Source: Bacteroidota bacterium (GTDB lineage: Bacteria > Bacteroidota > JABWAT01). Taken from it: a stretch of DNA of 64,000 bases. Location of the stretch: contig JAKLJL010000001.1 in the NCBI GenBank assembly GCA_023151185.1, forward strand, positions 62,001-126,000. Reading direction: 5' to 3'. Every line of letters begins with the position of its first letter. Position 1 is the stretch's first letter. A program made the translations under genes and the position numbers. The notes beneath the pieces are model-generated. The model was not told the origin of the DNA. It did no database searches and was given only the letters and a program-made list of their open reading frames with translations. This document shows positions 48,632 to 57,484 of the stretch, one piece after another.

Positions 48632-49634
48632 CCAGAAGCAGCCCGGGTCCCGGTCAGGTTCTGCTAAGACTTCTCCACGGTTCATTCCACGTAAAAGCAA
48701 GCTTTGGCTTACCGCAGATCTTTTTTTTCTAACCCGGCCAACCCAGTTTTTCCCGATCTGGGCAACCCTGACGGCCGGTTATCTCGTTTCCGGCATCCAG
48801 CCATTTCAGTTTCCACTGTTTTCCCTTTCCTTTTCAGGTGAATTCTGGCTGACTTTACTGAGTGTTTCACTGGGAAGCGGATCTGTTTTCGTTTACAATC
48901 AGGCAGCAGATATGGAGACCGACCGGATTAACGGAAAACTCCTCATTTTATCAGACGGACTTGTCAGCCGGGAAGCTGCACTCTGGTTGGGACATGGGCT
49001 GACGGCGGCGGCACTTCTGATTGCCGGTTTCCTTTCGAAATGGCTGGTAATAATTTATCTGCTGGCTGCTCTTGCCGGTATTGCCTACAATTTCCCTCCG
49101 GCCAGCATGAAAAACAGGCCTTTTTCCGGAATTTTTATTAATGCGGCCGGCGGATTTCTGTGTTTTCTGGCAGGAGCCATCAGTGCTGCTGACCTTACTT
49201 CTGCCATGATTCTGGCTGCTGTTCCGTATGGGTTAGCCTGGGGTGGCGTTTTTGCCCTGGTGACAATTCCGGATATGAAAGGTGATCTGGCTGCCGGTAA
49301 AAGGACTTTGGCTGTTGCTTACGGAAGTCTGGTCACCCGGCGCTTCGCCTTTTTAGCATCGTCTTTTGCGCTGCTGATCTCTTTTTCAACAGGCGATTGG
49401 GTGTTTATCTCTTCCGGACTGATTTCTCTGCCATTTTATCTGGCCCTGACCCGGAAAAATGAACCGCCGGGAATTTTTCTTCCCGTCAAATTGTCTTTTA
49501 TTTCCCTGATTGGCGCTGCAGGTTTGCTCGCACCGGTTTTTTTTATTCTGAATTCCCTTAACTTTGCAGTCTGCCGGTGGTATTACCGGTTCAGGTACCG
49601 CATCCGGTATCCGGATTTATCTCCGGTTAAATAA
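48624..49634 (+). CDS. UbiA-family prenyltransferase
   Basis: This 336-residue membrane protein (about nine spans) carries the two aspartate motifs of the UbiA superfamily: VYNQAADMETDRINGK (NxxxD...D) and IPDMKGDLAAGKRT (DxxxD). These bind Mg-diphosphate of a prenyl donor. The acceptor (quinone precursor, heme, chlorophyll or a lipid) is not readable. The N-terminal ~25 residues are basic and polar, and the C-terminus ends in a basic tail (RYRIRYPDLSPVK). It overlaps purF by 8 bases and lies 9 bases before a pgsA-like gene. Confidence 0.87.
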   Translation: MTDQKQPGSRSGSAKTSPRFIPRKSKLWLTADLFFLTRPTQFFPIWATLTAGYLVSGIQPFQFPLFSLSFSGEFWLTLLSVSLGSGSVFVYNQAADMETDRINGKLLILSDGLVSREAALWLGHGLTAAALLIAGFLSKWLVIIYLLAALAGIAYNFPPASMKNRPFSGIFINAAGGFLCFLAGAISAADLTSAMILAAVPYGLAWGGVFALVTIPDMKGDLAAGKRTLAVAYGSLVTRRFAFLASSFALLISFSTGDWVFISSGLISLPFYLALTRKNEPPGIFLPVKLSFISLIGAAGLLAPVFFILNSLNFAVCRWYYRFRYRIRYPDLSPVK

Positions 49635-49643
49635 AGAAATGAC

Positions 49644-50192
49644 ATGATTCTGCCACAAAACCGTTTTTGGACGATTTCAAATATATTCAGCCTGTCCCGG
49701 GTACTCATTGTTGCTCCGGGGATCTGGTTATTATTTGACCGGACCGAGGCCGGCAACTGGATGGCTGCCAGCTTGTTTTTTCTGGCAGCCGTAACGGATA
49801 TGCTCGATGGCTACATTGCCCGGCATTTTGATCAGGTTTCAGACTGGGGTAAAATTCTGGACCCGTTGGCCGATAAAATCAGTATTACCGCTGTTATTTT
49901 TTCGTTGTTGTGGCTTGGCCTTCTGCCGGTTTGGTTTGTTGTTCTGGTTGTTATGAGAGACCTGATTATTTTCTTTGGTGGATTGTGGATCCGGAAAAAG
50001 ACCGGAGAAATCCCAATGAGTGTGATGAGTGGCAAAATCGCAGTTCTGACAACAGGAATTACCATTTTGCTGGCAATCCTTCCTTCCGGAATCTGGTTCA
50101 CAGTTTTCCTTGTTCTAAGTGTCCTCCTGCTGGGATATTCCTTCGGGGAATACTCGCTTCGTGTGCTTACCCTTTTGAAAAAGACCTCCTGA
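49644..50192 (+). CDS. CDP-alcohol phosphatidyltransferase (PgsA-like)
   Basis: This 182-residue membrane protein has the CDP-OH-P transferase motif DGx2ARx8Gx3Dx3D, here DMLDGYIARHFDQVSDWGKI ... LDPLADK. The size and motif fit phosphatidylglycerophosphate synthase (CDP-diacylglycerol + glycerol-3-P), though a related headgroup cannot be excluded. Five to six membrane spans. The stop is followed by the ftsY ATG one base later. Confidence 0.87.
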   Translation: MILPQNRFWTISNIFSLSRVLIVAPGIWLLFDRTEAGNWMAASLFFLAAVTDMLDGYIARHFDQVSDWGKILDPLADKISITAVIFSLLWLGLLPVWFVVLVVMRDLIIFFGGLWIRKKTGEIPMSVMSGKIAVLTTGITILLAILPSGIWFTVFLVLSVLLLGYSFGEYSLRVLTLLKKTS

Positions 50193-50193
50193 T

Positions 50194-51165
50194 ATGCTGA
50201 AATGGTTTAACCGGCAGGAAGAAACTGCCCGTGTTGAAAAGGGGCTGGATAAAACCCGGCAGTCCCTTTTCGGAACACTTCATAAATTTTTCCTTGGAAA
50301 ACGAACGATCGACGATTCCTTTCTTGATGATCTGGAAGATAGTCTGATTTCGGGGGATGTGGGGGTAAAAACCACGCTTGAAATTATTGACCGCCTGCGG
50401 GAACGGGTTTCAAAAAACGCCTTTACTTCCGAAAAAGAACTGATTGAACAGTTGCATGAAACCATTTCTGACAGTCTGAAATCCGGGATGAAAGGTGTAG
50501 AAACCTTCGATCAGTTTATGGAACAGGTTTCCATGAAAAAACCCTTTGTGATTCTGATCGTCGGGGTGAATGGAGTCGGGAAAACAACTACCATCGGGAA
50601 ACTGGCCAGCCGGTTTAATAAATTGGGAAAAAAGGTGGTTCTTGGTGCGGCTGATACCTTCCGTGCTGCAGCAGCCGATCAGCTCGAAATCTGGGCTAAA
50701 CGGGCCGAGGTCCGGATTGTTCTTCACCAGGATGGGGCAGATCCGGCTGCCGTGGCATTCGATACAGTTCAATCTGCACTTGCCAGAAACGAGGATGTTG
50801 TTTTAATTGACACTGCCGGCCGTCTGCACAATAAACTTCACCTGATGGATGAACTGAACAAGATTCAGCGGTCAGTCGAGAAAATTCTTCCCGGTGCCCC
50901 GCATGAAGTATTTCTGGTTCTTGATGCCTCAACCGGACAGAATGCCCTGGTTCAGGCCCGGGAATTTTCTAAGGTGGTCCGTATCTCAGGGTTGGTTCTG
51001 ACCAAGCTGGACGGAACTGCAAAAGGCGGTATTGTACTCGGAATCTGCAATGAACTGAAAACCCCCGTCCGGTTTATCGGTGTAGGTGAACAAATCGAAG
51101 ACCTCCGGCCGTTTGATCCCGAAATTTTCGTGGATGCATTATTCGAAGGGACAGGAAAAGCATGA
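50194..51165 (+). CDS. ftsY: Signal recognition particle receptor
   Basis: This 323-residue SRP receptor GTPase targets ribosome-SRP complexes to the membrane. The N domain (about 15-95, FLGKRTIDDSFLDDLEDSLI) precedes the G domain with G1 GVNGVGKTTTIGKL, the DTFRAAAADQL insertion-box block, G3 DTAGRLHN and G4 TKLDGTAKGG. The acidic A domain of E. coli FtsY is absent, as in many bacteria. rimO starts 4 bases inside its stop (ATGA). Confidence 0.97.
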   Translation: MLKWFNRQEETARVEKGLDKTRQSLFGTLHKFFLGKRTIDDSFLDDLEDSLISGDVGVKTTLEIIDRLRERVSKNAFTSEKELIEQLHETISDSLKSGMKGVETFDQFMEQVSMKKPFVILIVGVNGVGKTTTIGKLASRFNKLGKKVVLGAADTFRAAAADQLEIWAKRAEVRIVLHQDGADPAAVAFDTVQSALARNEDVVLIDTAGRLHNKLHLMDELNKIQRSVEKILPGAPHEVFLVLDASTGQNALVQAREFSKVVRISGLVLTKLDGTAKGGIVLGICNELKTPVRFIGVGEQIEDLRPFDPEIFVDALFEGTGKA

Positions 51166-52502
51166 GTTCTGCAGGGTCTAAATCCATCCGCACAAAAATT
51201 AAAAAAGGCCAGTTCCCGAAGGTAAACGTCATTACCATGGGCTGCTCCAAAAACCTGGTTGACTCAGAAGTGATGATGCGCCAGTTTCAGGGAAACCATT
51301 TCCGGATCGCAGCAGAACCGGAAGACGCCGATATCATTATTATCAATACCTGCGGGTTTATCGATGCAGCCAAGGAAGAATCCATCGGGACCATTCTGGA
51401 TGCTGTGGAAATGAAGGAAAACGGTTCGGTCAGCAAAGTTCTGGTTACCGGTTGCCTGATTGAACGGTTTAAATCGGACCTGGAACGGGAAATTCCCGAA
51501 GTTGACCGCTTTTTTGGTACCAACCAGCTAAATGCAGTTTTGGAAGAGCTTGGTGCTGTTTATAAAAAAGAACTGGTTGGGGAACGGCTGATCACAACCC
51601 CGGGACATTTTGCTTACCTGAAAATCAGTGAAGGCTGTGATCATCCCTGTTCCTTTTGTGCTATTCCGCTGATGCGTGGAAAACACGTATCGAAACCAGT
51701 CAGTGAAATTGTTCAGGAAGCCCGTTTTCTTGCCGCTAAGGGTGTAAGGGAATTGAACCTGATCGCCCAGGATTTAACGTATTACGGCATGGATTCTGAA
51801 GGAAAACGGATCCTGCCGGCCATGCTGAAGGAACTCTGTAAGGTCGAGGGTATCGACTGGATCCGCCTGAATTATGCCTATCCGAATCAATTCCCGATGG
51901 AACTGATCGAAGTCATGGCCAGTGAACCCAAAATCTGCCGGTATCTGGATATGCCGATCCAGCATCTTTCCGGAAAAGTTCTGAAGGAAATGCGCCGGGG
52001 AATCACCCGTGAACGAACCGAAAATCTCATCAGGGATATCCGGTCAGTCATACCCGAAATTGCCCTGAGAACAACTCTGATTGTCGGATTCCCGTCGGAA
52101 GGCGAAGCAGAATTTCAGGAACTTGCAGATGGCATCCGGGAGCTGAAATTTGACAGGTTGGGCACTTTCACCTATTCGCCCGAAGAAAATACAACCGCCA
52201 TCCCGCTGGGCGATCCGGTTCCTGCAGAAGAAAAGGAACGCCGTCAGAAACTGATCATGGAAATTCAGCGGGAAATTTCAAGAGAAAAGAATGAACAGAA
52301 AATCGGGAAAACCCTCAAGGTCATGATCGACCGTCAGGAAGATAACTGGTTGACCGGACGGACGGAATCAGATGGCCCTGAAGTCGATAATGAAGTCATC
52401 ATTCAGGAAGGAACAGCCCCTGCAGGATCCTTTGTCAATGTTGAAATTCTGGATGCAGAGGATTTTGACCTGTTTGGCCGGATTACCGGGAAACCCTTCT
52501 GA
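51162..52502 (+). CDS. rimO: Ribosomal protein S12 methylthiotransferase
   Basis: This 446-residue radical-SAM enzyme methylthiolates Asp in ribosomal protein S12. The N-terminal UPF0004 domain has the auxiliary-cluster cysteines (VITMGCSKNLVDSEVM, NTCGFIDAAKEESI, VTGCLIERF). The radical-SAM CxxxCxxC motif is GCDHPCSFC, and a C-terminal TRAM domain ends at about residue 440. DSEVM and YLDMPIQHLSGKVL distinguish RimO from MiaB. Confidence 0.96.
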   Translation: MSSAGSKSIRTKIKKGQFPKVNVITMGCSKNLVDSEVMMRQFQGNHFRIAAEPEDADIIIINTCGFIDAAKEESIGTILDAVEMKENGSVSKVLVTGCLIERFKSDLEREIPEVDRFFGTNQLNAVLEELGAVYKKELVGERLITTPGHFAYLKISEGCDHPCSFCAIPLMRGKHVSKPVSEIVQEARFLAAKGVRELNLIAQDLTYYGMDSEGKRILPAMLKELCKVEGIDWIRLNYAYPNQFPMELIEVMASEPKICRYLDMPIQHLSGKVLKEMRRGITRERTENLIRDIRSVIPEIALRTTLIVGFPSEGEAEFQELADGIRELKFDRLGTFTYSPEENTTAIPLGDPVPAEEKERRQKLIMEIQREISREKNEQKIGKTLKVMIDRQEDNWLTGRTESDGPEVDNEVIIQEGTAPAGSFVNVEILDAEDFDLFGRITGKPF

Positions 52503-52532
52503 AACCGGATTTCACATCTCGGAATAAGTTTG

Positions 52533-52540
52533 TATTTTTA
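52533..52540 (+). promoter_or_regulatory. Putative -7 promoter box TATTTTTA before plsC
   Basis: TATTTTTA is one base from TAnnTTTG and lies 25 bases before the plsC ATG. It would start the plsC-to-peptidase operon. Confidence 0.35.
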
Positions 52541-52565
52541 AAAGTTTGTTCAGCAGTTCAGGATT

Positions 52566-53282
52566 ATGCTCAGAAGCCTTAAACAGCATTGGATAACAGG
52601 TGCAGGAATCTGCCTCCTGATGATGTACGGGATCCGGTTTCTTTTCGCCAGAAACCCGGCAGAACAGGAAGAAACCATCCGCACATTTTTTAACCGGATG
52701 GTTCAGTTCTGGAAACTGAAAGTCACGATCGAAGGCACAGAAAATGCCGATCCGACACAGCAGTATGTGATTATTGCAAACCATCAGAGCCAGATGGATA
52801 TTCCGGTTCTGTATCATACCATTCCCGTTCCCATGAGAATGGCCGCCAAGCATCAGTTGTTCAGGATTCCGTTTTTTGGCTATTTCCTACGGCATGGCGG
52901 GTTCATTCCGGTCTACCGCGGGGATAAAAATGCTGCAATTAAGTCTTTGGCACAGGCGAAGGCGTTGTTTGGAAAAGGACTATCTGTATTTATCGCGCCC
53001 GAAGGAACCCGGTCTAAAACCGGTGAGTTTCTTCCGTTTAAAAAAGGTGCATTCGTGATGGCAATTGAACATCAGAAGCCCATTCTTCCCATTGTTCTGA
53101 TTGGAACACGGGACGTGGTCAAACGGGGAGGCCTGAAAGTTTACCCCGAATTTCCCGTCAGAGTCAAAATCCTGCCGCCGATTCCGGTTGAAGGATTAAC
53201 TTACAGTGATCGTGATCAGCTGATTTCCACGGCCTGGCAGACCATGTCTGAGGCCTATAAGGAAGGAGTTAAGAATGTCTGA
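52566..53282 (+). CDS. plsC: 1-acylglycerol-3-phosphate O-acyltransferase
   Basis: This 238-residue enzyme acylates lysophosphatidic acid to phosphatidic acid at the inner membrane. The acyltransferase motifs are NHQSQMDIPVL (block I; the family has NHxxxxD), FIPVYRGDKNAA (block II), APEGTRSKTGEFLPFKKGAF (block III) and the later IVLIGTRD. One N-terminal membrane span (ITGAGICLLMMYGIRFL). The stop is 8 bases inside the kinase gene, so it leads a tightly overlapped set. Confidence 0.95.
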   Translation: MLRSLKQHWITGAGICLLMMYGIRFLFARNPAEQEETIRTFFNRMVQFWKLKVTIEGTENADPTQQYVIIANHQSQMDIPVLYHTIPVPMRMAAKHQLFRIPFFGYFLRHGGFIPVYRGDKNAAIKSLAQAKALFGKGLSVFIAPEGTRSKTGEFLPFKKGAFVMAIEHQKPILPIVLIGTRDVVKRGGLKVYPEFPVRVKILPPIPVEGLTYSDRDQLISTAWQTMSEAYKEGVKNV

Positions 53283-54279
53283 ATTTTCTGTTGCCAGCCT
53301 GATGGTGAATCAGGATAAAACAGTGTCGCCCGATACGGAGTGGGACCAGGTTCTGGCGATTTTTAAAAAGACCGATTCCCTGACGACCTGGATCAACCCG
53401 TCAGATTATGATGTTTTTGAAGATAAGTGGGATCGGGGAACCCCGTTTGACTGGACCGTCCGGTTTTCAACATCCCTGCTGACCCGGTATTATCACCTTT
53501 CCATTCATCCGGCTGCCGGAACTGTGCTGGTCACCCCGCTGATTTGTTTTCAGGACTATCAGGAACAGTTGCTCACTGATTACAAAATTCCGGGAATCCG
53601 GAAAACCCTCAGTTCTTTCCTCCATGATTTCAATAACCACCTGACGGTTCTGCTGCCCAATATGGAAGCAGCCCTCATGTTTTCAACCCCAGAAGCCAAA
53701 AACCATAAATACCTTTCTGCTTCGATGAAGGGGATGGACAACCTGAACGCCTATGCCAATCTGGTTTCTACCTTATGCCGGGCTCCTCGGGCAATGGTGC
53801 GGTTTTTCCCAATTTCCGGACTGGTTCTTGAGGTGACAAAGGAAGCAGAAACCCGGTATCCGGGATTGAAAATTTCGGTGGTGCTTGAAGATGATTTCCA
53901 GATTGCCTTTTATCAGGAATTTTTCAAGGACCTGCTTCACATCTTTTTAAAAAATGCCTGGGAAAATCAGCCGGAGGATCAGGTTATCCTCAGTTTTTCG
54001 GCCTTCACACAGCCGCACAGCCATTGCCTGCCCGAGTATGACCTGACCCGTGGTAATTACCTGAAACTGGTCATTTCGCAGACTGCTCCCGGGCCGGATG
54101 CTGAAACCCGGACCCGGATGTTTGATCCCTTTTTCACCACCAGAAGCAAAGGAAAAGATGAAGGAATCGGGCTGACTCTGGCTAGAAATATGATGGACTG
54201 TGCAAACGGAACTTTGAAATACATCCCGTCGTCAGATGCAGGTCACTTTCAACTATTTTTTCAACGTGCGGTAACATGA
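53275..54279 (+). CDS. Atypical histidine kinase-like protein (degenerate G1 box)
   Basis: This 334-residue soluble protein has an N-terminal ~100-residue sensor-like region without membrane spans. An HDFNN-type phospho-acceptor helix contains H117 (SSFLHDFNNHLTVL), and a HATPase domain follows. The N-box LLHIFLKNAWEN, the F-box FDPFFTTR and the G2 box GIGLTLARNMMD are present. In the G1 position, however, the usual DxGxG is replaced by ISQTAPGPDA, so the Asp that hydrogen-bonds adenine is a Gln. It may be inactive, bind another nucleotide, or act as a phosphatase or pseudokinase. The gene overlaps plsC by 8 bases and gldA by 4. No response regulator adjoins it. Confidence 0.8.
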   Translation: MSEFSVASLMVNQDKTVSPDTEWDQVLAIFKKTDSLTTWINPSDYDVFEDKWDRGTPFDWTVRFSTSLLTRYYHLSIHPAAGTVLVTPLICFQDYQEQLLTDYKIPGIRKTLSSFLHDFNNHLTVLLPNMEAALMFSTPEAKNHKYLSASMKGMDNLNAYANLVSTLCRAPRAMVRFFPISGLVLEVTKEAETRYPGLKISVVLEDDFQIAFYQEFFKDLLHIFLKNAWENQPEDQVILSFSAFTQPHSHCLPEYDLTRGNYLKLVISQTAPGPDAETRTRMFDPFFTTRSKGKDEGIGLTLARNMMDCANGTLKYIPSSDAGHFQLFFQRAVT

Positions 54280-55232
54280 GTATAGAAGCTAAGGAAATAA
54301 GTAAAAATTACGGATCTTTTCCTGCCGTTAAACCCGCCTCCTTTTCGATAAATACCGGAGAAATTGTCGGGTTTCTGGGTCCAAACGGAGCAGGAAAAAC
54401 CACCACCATGAAAATGCTGACCGGTATTCTGAAGCCAACTTCCGGTACAGCCGGAATTAACGGGTTCGATATTCTGGAACACCCCGACAGAATCAGAAGG
54501 GAAATCGGATTCCTGCCGGAAAACAATCCGTTGTATACAGAACTGACGGTTTCTGAGTATCTCGATTATGCAGCCCGGATCGGAGGAATACCGAAAGACC
54601 GGGTACAGTCGAGAATTGATGAAATGACCCAGCTTTGCGGTCTTGAAACTGTGACCCGGAAACAGATCGGAACGCTGTCGAAAGGCTTCAGGCAACGGGT
54701 CGGACTGGCTCAGGCTTTGATTCATGATCCGGCTGTTCTTATTCTGGATGAACCGACTACCGGACTTGATCCGAACCAGATCATCGAAATCCGGGATTTG
54801 ATTCTCAATCTCGGAAGAGAAAAAACGGTCCTCCTTTCCACCCATATTCTTCAGGAAGTAGAAGCCATCTGTTCCCGAGTTCTCATTATCAATGAAGGTG
54901 AACTGGTTGCAGACGGAACACCGGCAGAACTTCAGACCCGGTTTAAAGGCGGGGTCGCCTGGTACCTTGAGTTTGCCCATGACCTTACTGCCTTTCAGGA
55001 GAAAATCCTGAAGATCCACCCCGAAATGACGATGGAAGTAATCTCGGTGGGTGAAAGTTCAAACCTGGTTAAATTTACCACCCTGCATCAGGATGAGTTT
55101 AACCGGAAACTTTACCATTTCTGCCGGGACCACCAGATCGAACTTCTGCAGATGTACAAAGAAGAAAGTAATCTGGAGGATATATTCCGCCGGCTGACCC
55201 TGACTTCTGAACCCCGTAACACTTCAAACTGA
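54276..55232 (+). CDS. gldA: GldA-type gliding ABC transporter ATPase
   Basis: This 318-residue ABC ATPase has Walker A GPNGAGKTTTMKML, the signature LSKGFRQRVGLAQAL, Walker B VLILDEPTTGLDP, and H-loop STHILQEVEAIC, with a ~90-residue C-terminal extension typical of the CcmA/GldA group. With the permease and GldG-like protein downstream, it forms the Gld ABC complex needed for gliding or surface-protein functions in Bacteroidota. The start overlaps the kinase stop (ATGA). Confidence 0.92.
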   Translation: MSIEAKEISKNYGSFPAVKPASFSINTGEIVGFLGPNGAGKTTTMKMLTGILKPTSGTAGINGFDILEHPDRIRREIGFLPENNPLYTELTVSEYLDYAARIGGIPKDRVQSRIDEMTQLCGLETVTRKQIGTLSKGFRQRVGLAQALIHDPAVLILDEPTTGLDPNQIIEIRDLILNLGREKTVLLSTHILQEVEAICSRVLIINEGELVADGTPAELQTRFKGGVAWYLEFAHDLTAFQEKILKIHPEMTMEVISVGESSNLVKFTTLHQDEFNRKLYHFCRDHQIELLQMYKEESNLEDIFRRLTLTSEPRNTSN

Positions 55233-55248
55233 TCCGGAGACCCCAGGT

Positions 55249-55962
55249 ATGACTCCTTCTCTGGCGGCGTTGATCCGCAAAGAGCTGAATCTCTTTTTCA
55301 ATACCCCGGTGGCTTTTATCGCCACGGTTATTTTTCTGCTGTTCGTCGGGTGGTTTTTTAACTCGACCCTGTTCCTCGAAAATTCGGCCAGCCTCAGAAC
55401 CCTGTTCAATGTGGCCCCGTTTGCCTTTCTTTTTTTCATCCCGGCACTTACGATGAAACTCTTCGCCGAAGAGTTGCGGTCCGGGACCTATGATCTGCTG
55501 GTTTCCAAACCGGTCAGTCTGGTTCAGATTATAACCGGCAAATTTCTGGCAGCAAATCTGGTCATTCTGGTATTGCTGGCTCCAACTCTGCTGTATGCTG
55601 TAACCATCGGATCACTCGCACCACTTGATTGGGGTGTCGTAGCCGGCGGTTACCTGGGCTTGCTGATGGTCGGTGCCATTTACACCTCGGTTGGTATTTT
55701 CACTTCCTCGCTTACCGAAAACCAGATTGTCGCATTTATTTCGGGATTTGTTCTCAGTTTTCTGCTGTACACGGCCAATCAGATCGGAATTTTTGTTCCC
55801 GGCGCCATCAGCAGTTTGTTTGAGTATCTCTCTGTTGGGACGCATTTTACTGCCATTGCCCGGGGAGTAATTGATTCACGGGATGTCGTTTATACCCTGG
55901 GAATGGTAATTCTCTTTCTGACTCTGACCTGGCTTGTTCTGCTGAACCGGAGGGAAAAATAA
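55249..55962 (+). CDS. gldF: GldF-type ABC permease
   Basis: This 237-residue permease has about six membrane spans (FIATVIFLLFVGWFFNSTLF; LVILVLLAPTLLYAVTI; IVAFISGFVLSFLLYTANQI; others). The block MKLFAEELRSGTYDLLVSKP is typical of ABC-2-type exporters including GldF, where the ATPase contact helix lies. The spacing to gldA is 16 bases and to gldG one base. Confidence 0.9.
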   Translation: MTPSLAALIRKELNLFFNTPVAFIATVIFLLFVGWFFNSTLFLENSASLRTLFNVAPFAFLFFIPALTMKLFAEELRSGTYDLLVSKPVSLVQIITGKFLAANLVILVLLAPTLLYAVTIGSLAPLDWGVVAGGYLGLLMVGAIYTSVGIFTSSLTENQIVAFISGFVLSFLLYTANQIGIFVPGAISSLFEYLSVGTHFTAIARGVIDSRDVVYTLGMVILFLTLTWLVLLNRREK

Positions 55963-55963
55963 T

Positions 55964-57460
55964 ATGAAATTCCTGAAAACACTTCAGCCCCGCCACCAGG
56001 CCTATCTGATCATTCTGGTTGTTATTGCCCTGAATCTGCTGTCTTTCCTTTTCTTTTTCCGGATTGATCTGACCCGGAGTGAATTGTATACCTTGTCGGA
56101 TGCAACCAAAAAACTGGTCGGAACCCTCGATGACAAGGTAACTGTTAATGTTTACTTTACCGATAACCTGCCGGCGCCGTATTCGACGAACCGCCGGTTC
56201 ATTCAGGACCAGCTTGAAGAATTGAGAAGTTATTCGGATGGGAAGCTGAACTTCCTGATGGTGGATCCGGCCGGATCAGACCAGTTGGAAAAACAGGTTG
56301 AACAGGCCGGAATCCCGGCTCTCCAGATACAGGTTGTGGATAATGATAAAATGGAAGCCAAAAAAGCTTACATGGGCATTGAAATCCTGTATGAAAATAA
56401 AAAGGAAACCTTGCCGGTCGTCCAGAAACCCGAGAATTTTGAATTTGATTTTTCAACGGCCCTGAACCGGATGGTAAGGAAAAAATTGCCGGTTCTCTAT
56501 ACCTCTGCCGATTTCGGAATGCCGGGCTGGTCGGGGAAACAGGGAGTTGAACAATACCTGAGCAAACAATATGAACTGTCTGCTGTTTCCGTTAAGGATT
56601 CCGCAGGAATTCCGGATTCGGTAAAAAGCCTGGTTCTTTTTACACCCTCCGAGCAACTTTCTGAGCTTGCAAAAAACAATTTGTTCCGCTTTCTTGATCG
56701 TGGTGGCCGCCTGGCTGTTTTTGCCGACCGGGTTTCGGTCAACCCGCAGACACAGCAGGCCGTGGCCCTGAAAAATGGCCTTGACTCCCTTTTCCTCCGG
56801 TATGGTCTCACCGTTTCGGATAATCTTGTACAGGATTTGCAGTGTGCCTCGATCAACGTCCCGCAGCAGGTTGGCATGTTCCAGTTTAACAGCCAGGTTG
56901 AGTTTCCCTTTCTGCCGGTCATCTCGGATGTAAACCCGGATCATGAACTTTCCCGTGGAATTTCTGTAGTTACCCCGATTTTTGCCTCGGCAATCACACT
57001 GGACTCAGTTGCAGCACGGCTGGGGGCTGTGCCGGTTCTTTCAACCAGTTCCAAATCCAGAATTTCCACAGGTTTTTATCTGCTGGATCCTTACCAAAAG
57101 TGGGATGAGGCAGATTTTAATCAGGCTGCCCTGCCGGTAGCTGTAGCTCTTGCTGCTGATTTTGGCGGAAAAGGAACTCCCGGACGGCTTTTCCTGATGA
57201 CAGATGGGGAACTGGTAAACGACGATTATGTTCAGGGTGGATCCGGCGTCCCCTTCTTCATTAATGTCATGTACTGGATTTCGGATGATGAAGACTTGCT
57301 GGCAATTCCCTCGAAACGGAATTTCATGGTTCCGTTGCCGGAATTGTCTCCTGCAACCCGCCAGGCTGTTAAATACACCAATCTCCTGCTGCCGCCGGCT
57401 GTTGTACTTGTCTGGGGATTGTACCGCTGGCGGAAACGCAGAAAATTATCTCAATCCTGA
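55964..57460 (+). CDS. gldG: GldG-type ABC auxiliary protein
   Basis: This 498-residue protein has an N-terminal membrane span (LIILVVIALNLLSFLFFF). Then comes the GldG-typical start RIDLTRSELYTLSDATKKL, an extracytoplasmic region, and a C-terminal span (LLPPAVVLVWGLYRWRKRR). It belongs to the ABC_transp_aux/GldG family encoded with GldA and GldF. The mechanism is unclear; Flavobacterium gldG mutants do not glide. Presence of the cassette does not prove gliding. Confidence 0.92.
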   Translation: MKFLKTLQPRHQAYLIILVVIALNLLSFLFFFRIDLTRSELYTLSDATKKLVGTLDDKVTVNVYFTDNLPAPYSTNRRFIQDQLEELRSYSDGKLNFLMVDPAGSDQLEKQVEQAGIPALQIQVVDNDKMEAKKAYMGIEILYENKKETLPVVQKPENFEFDFSTALNRMVRKKLPVLYTSADFGMPGWSGKQGVEQYLSKQYELSAVSVKDSAGIPDSVKSLVLFTPSEQLSELAKNNLFRFLDRGGRLAVFADRVSVNPQTQQAVALKNGLDSLFLRYGLTVSDNLVQDLQCASINVPQQVGMFQFNSQVEFPFLPVISDVNPDHELSRGISVVTPIFASAITLDSVAARLGAVPVLSTSSKSRISTGFYLLDPYQKWDEADFNQAALPVAVALAADFGGKGTPGRLFLMTDGELVNDDYVQGGSGVPFFINVMYWISDDEDLLAIPSKRNFMVPLPELSPATRQAVKYTNLLLPPAVVLVWGLYRWRKRRKLSQS

Positions 57461-57484
57461 TTGGATAAATAGGGGAGTTTAGCC

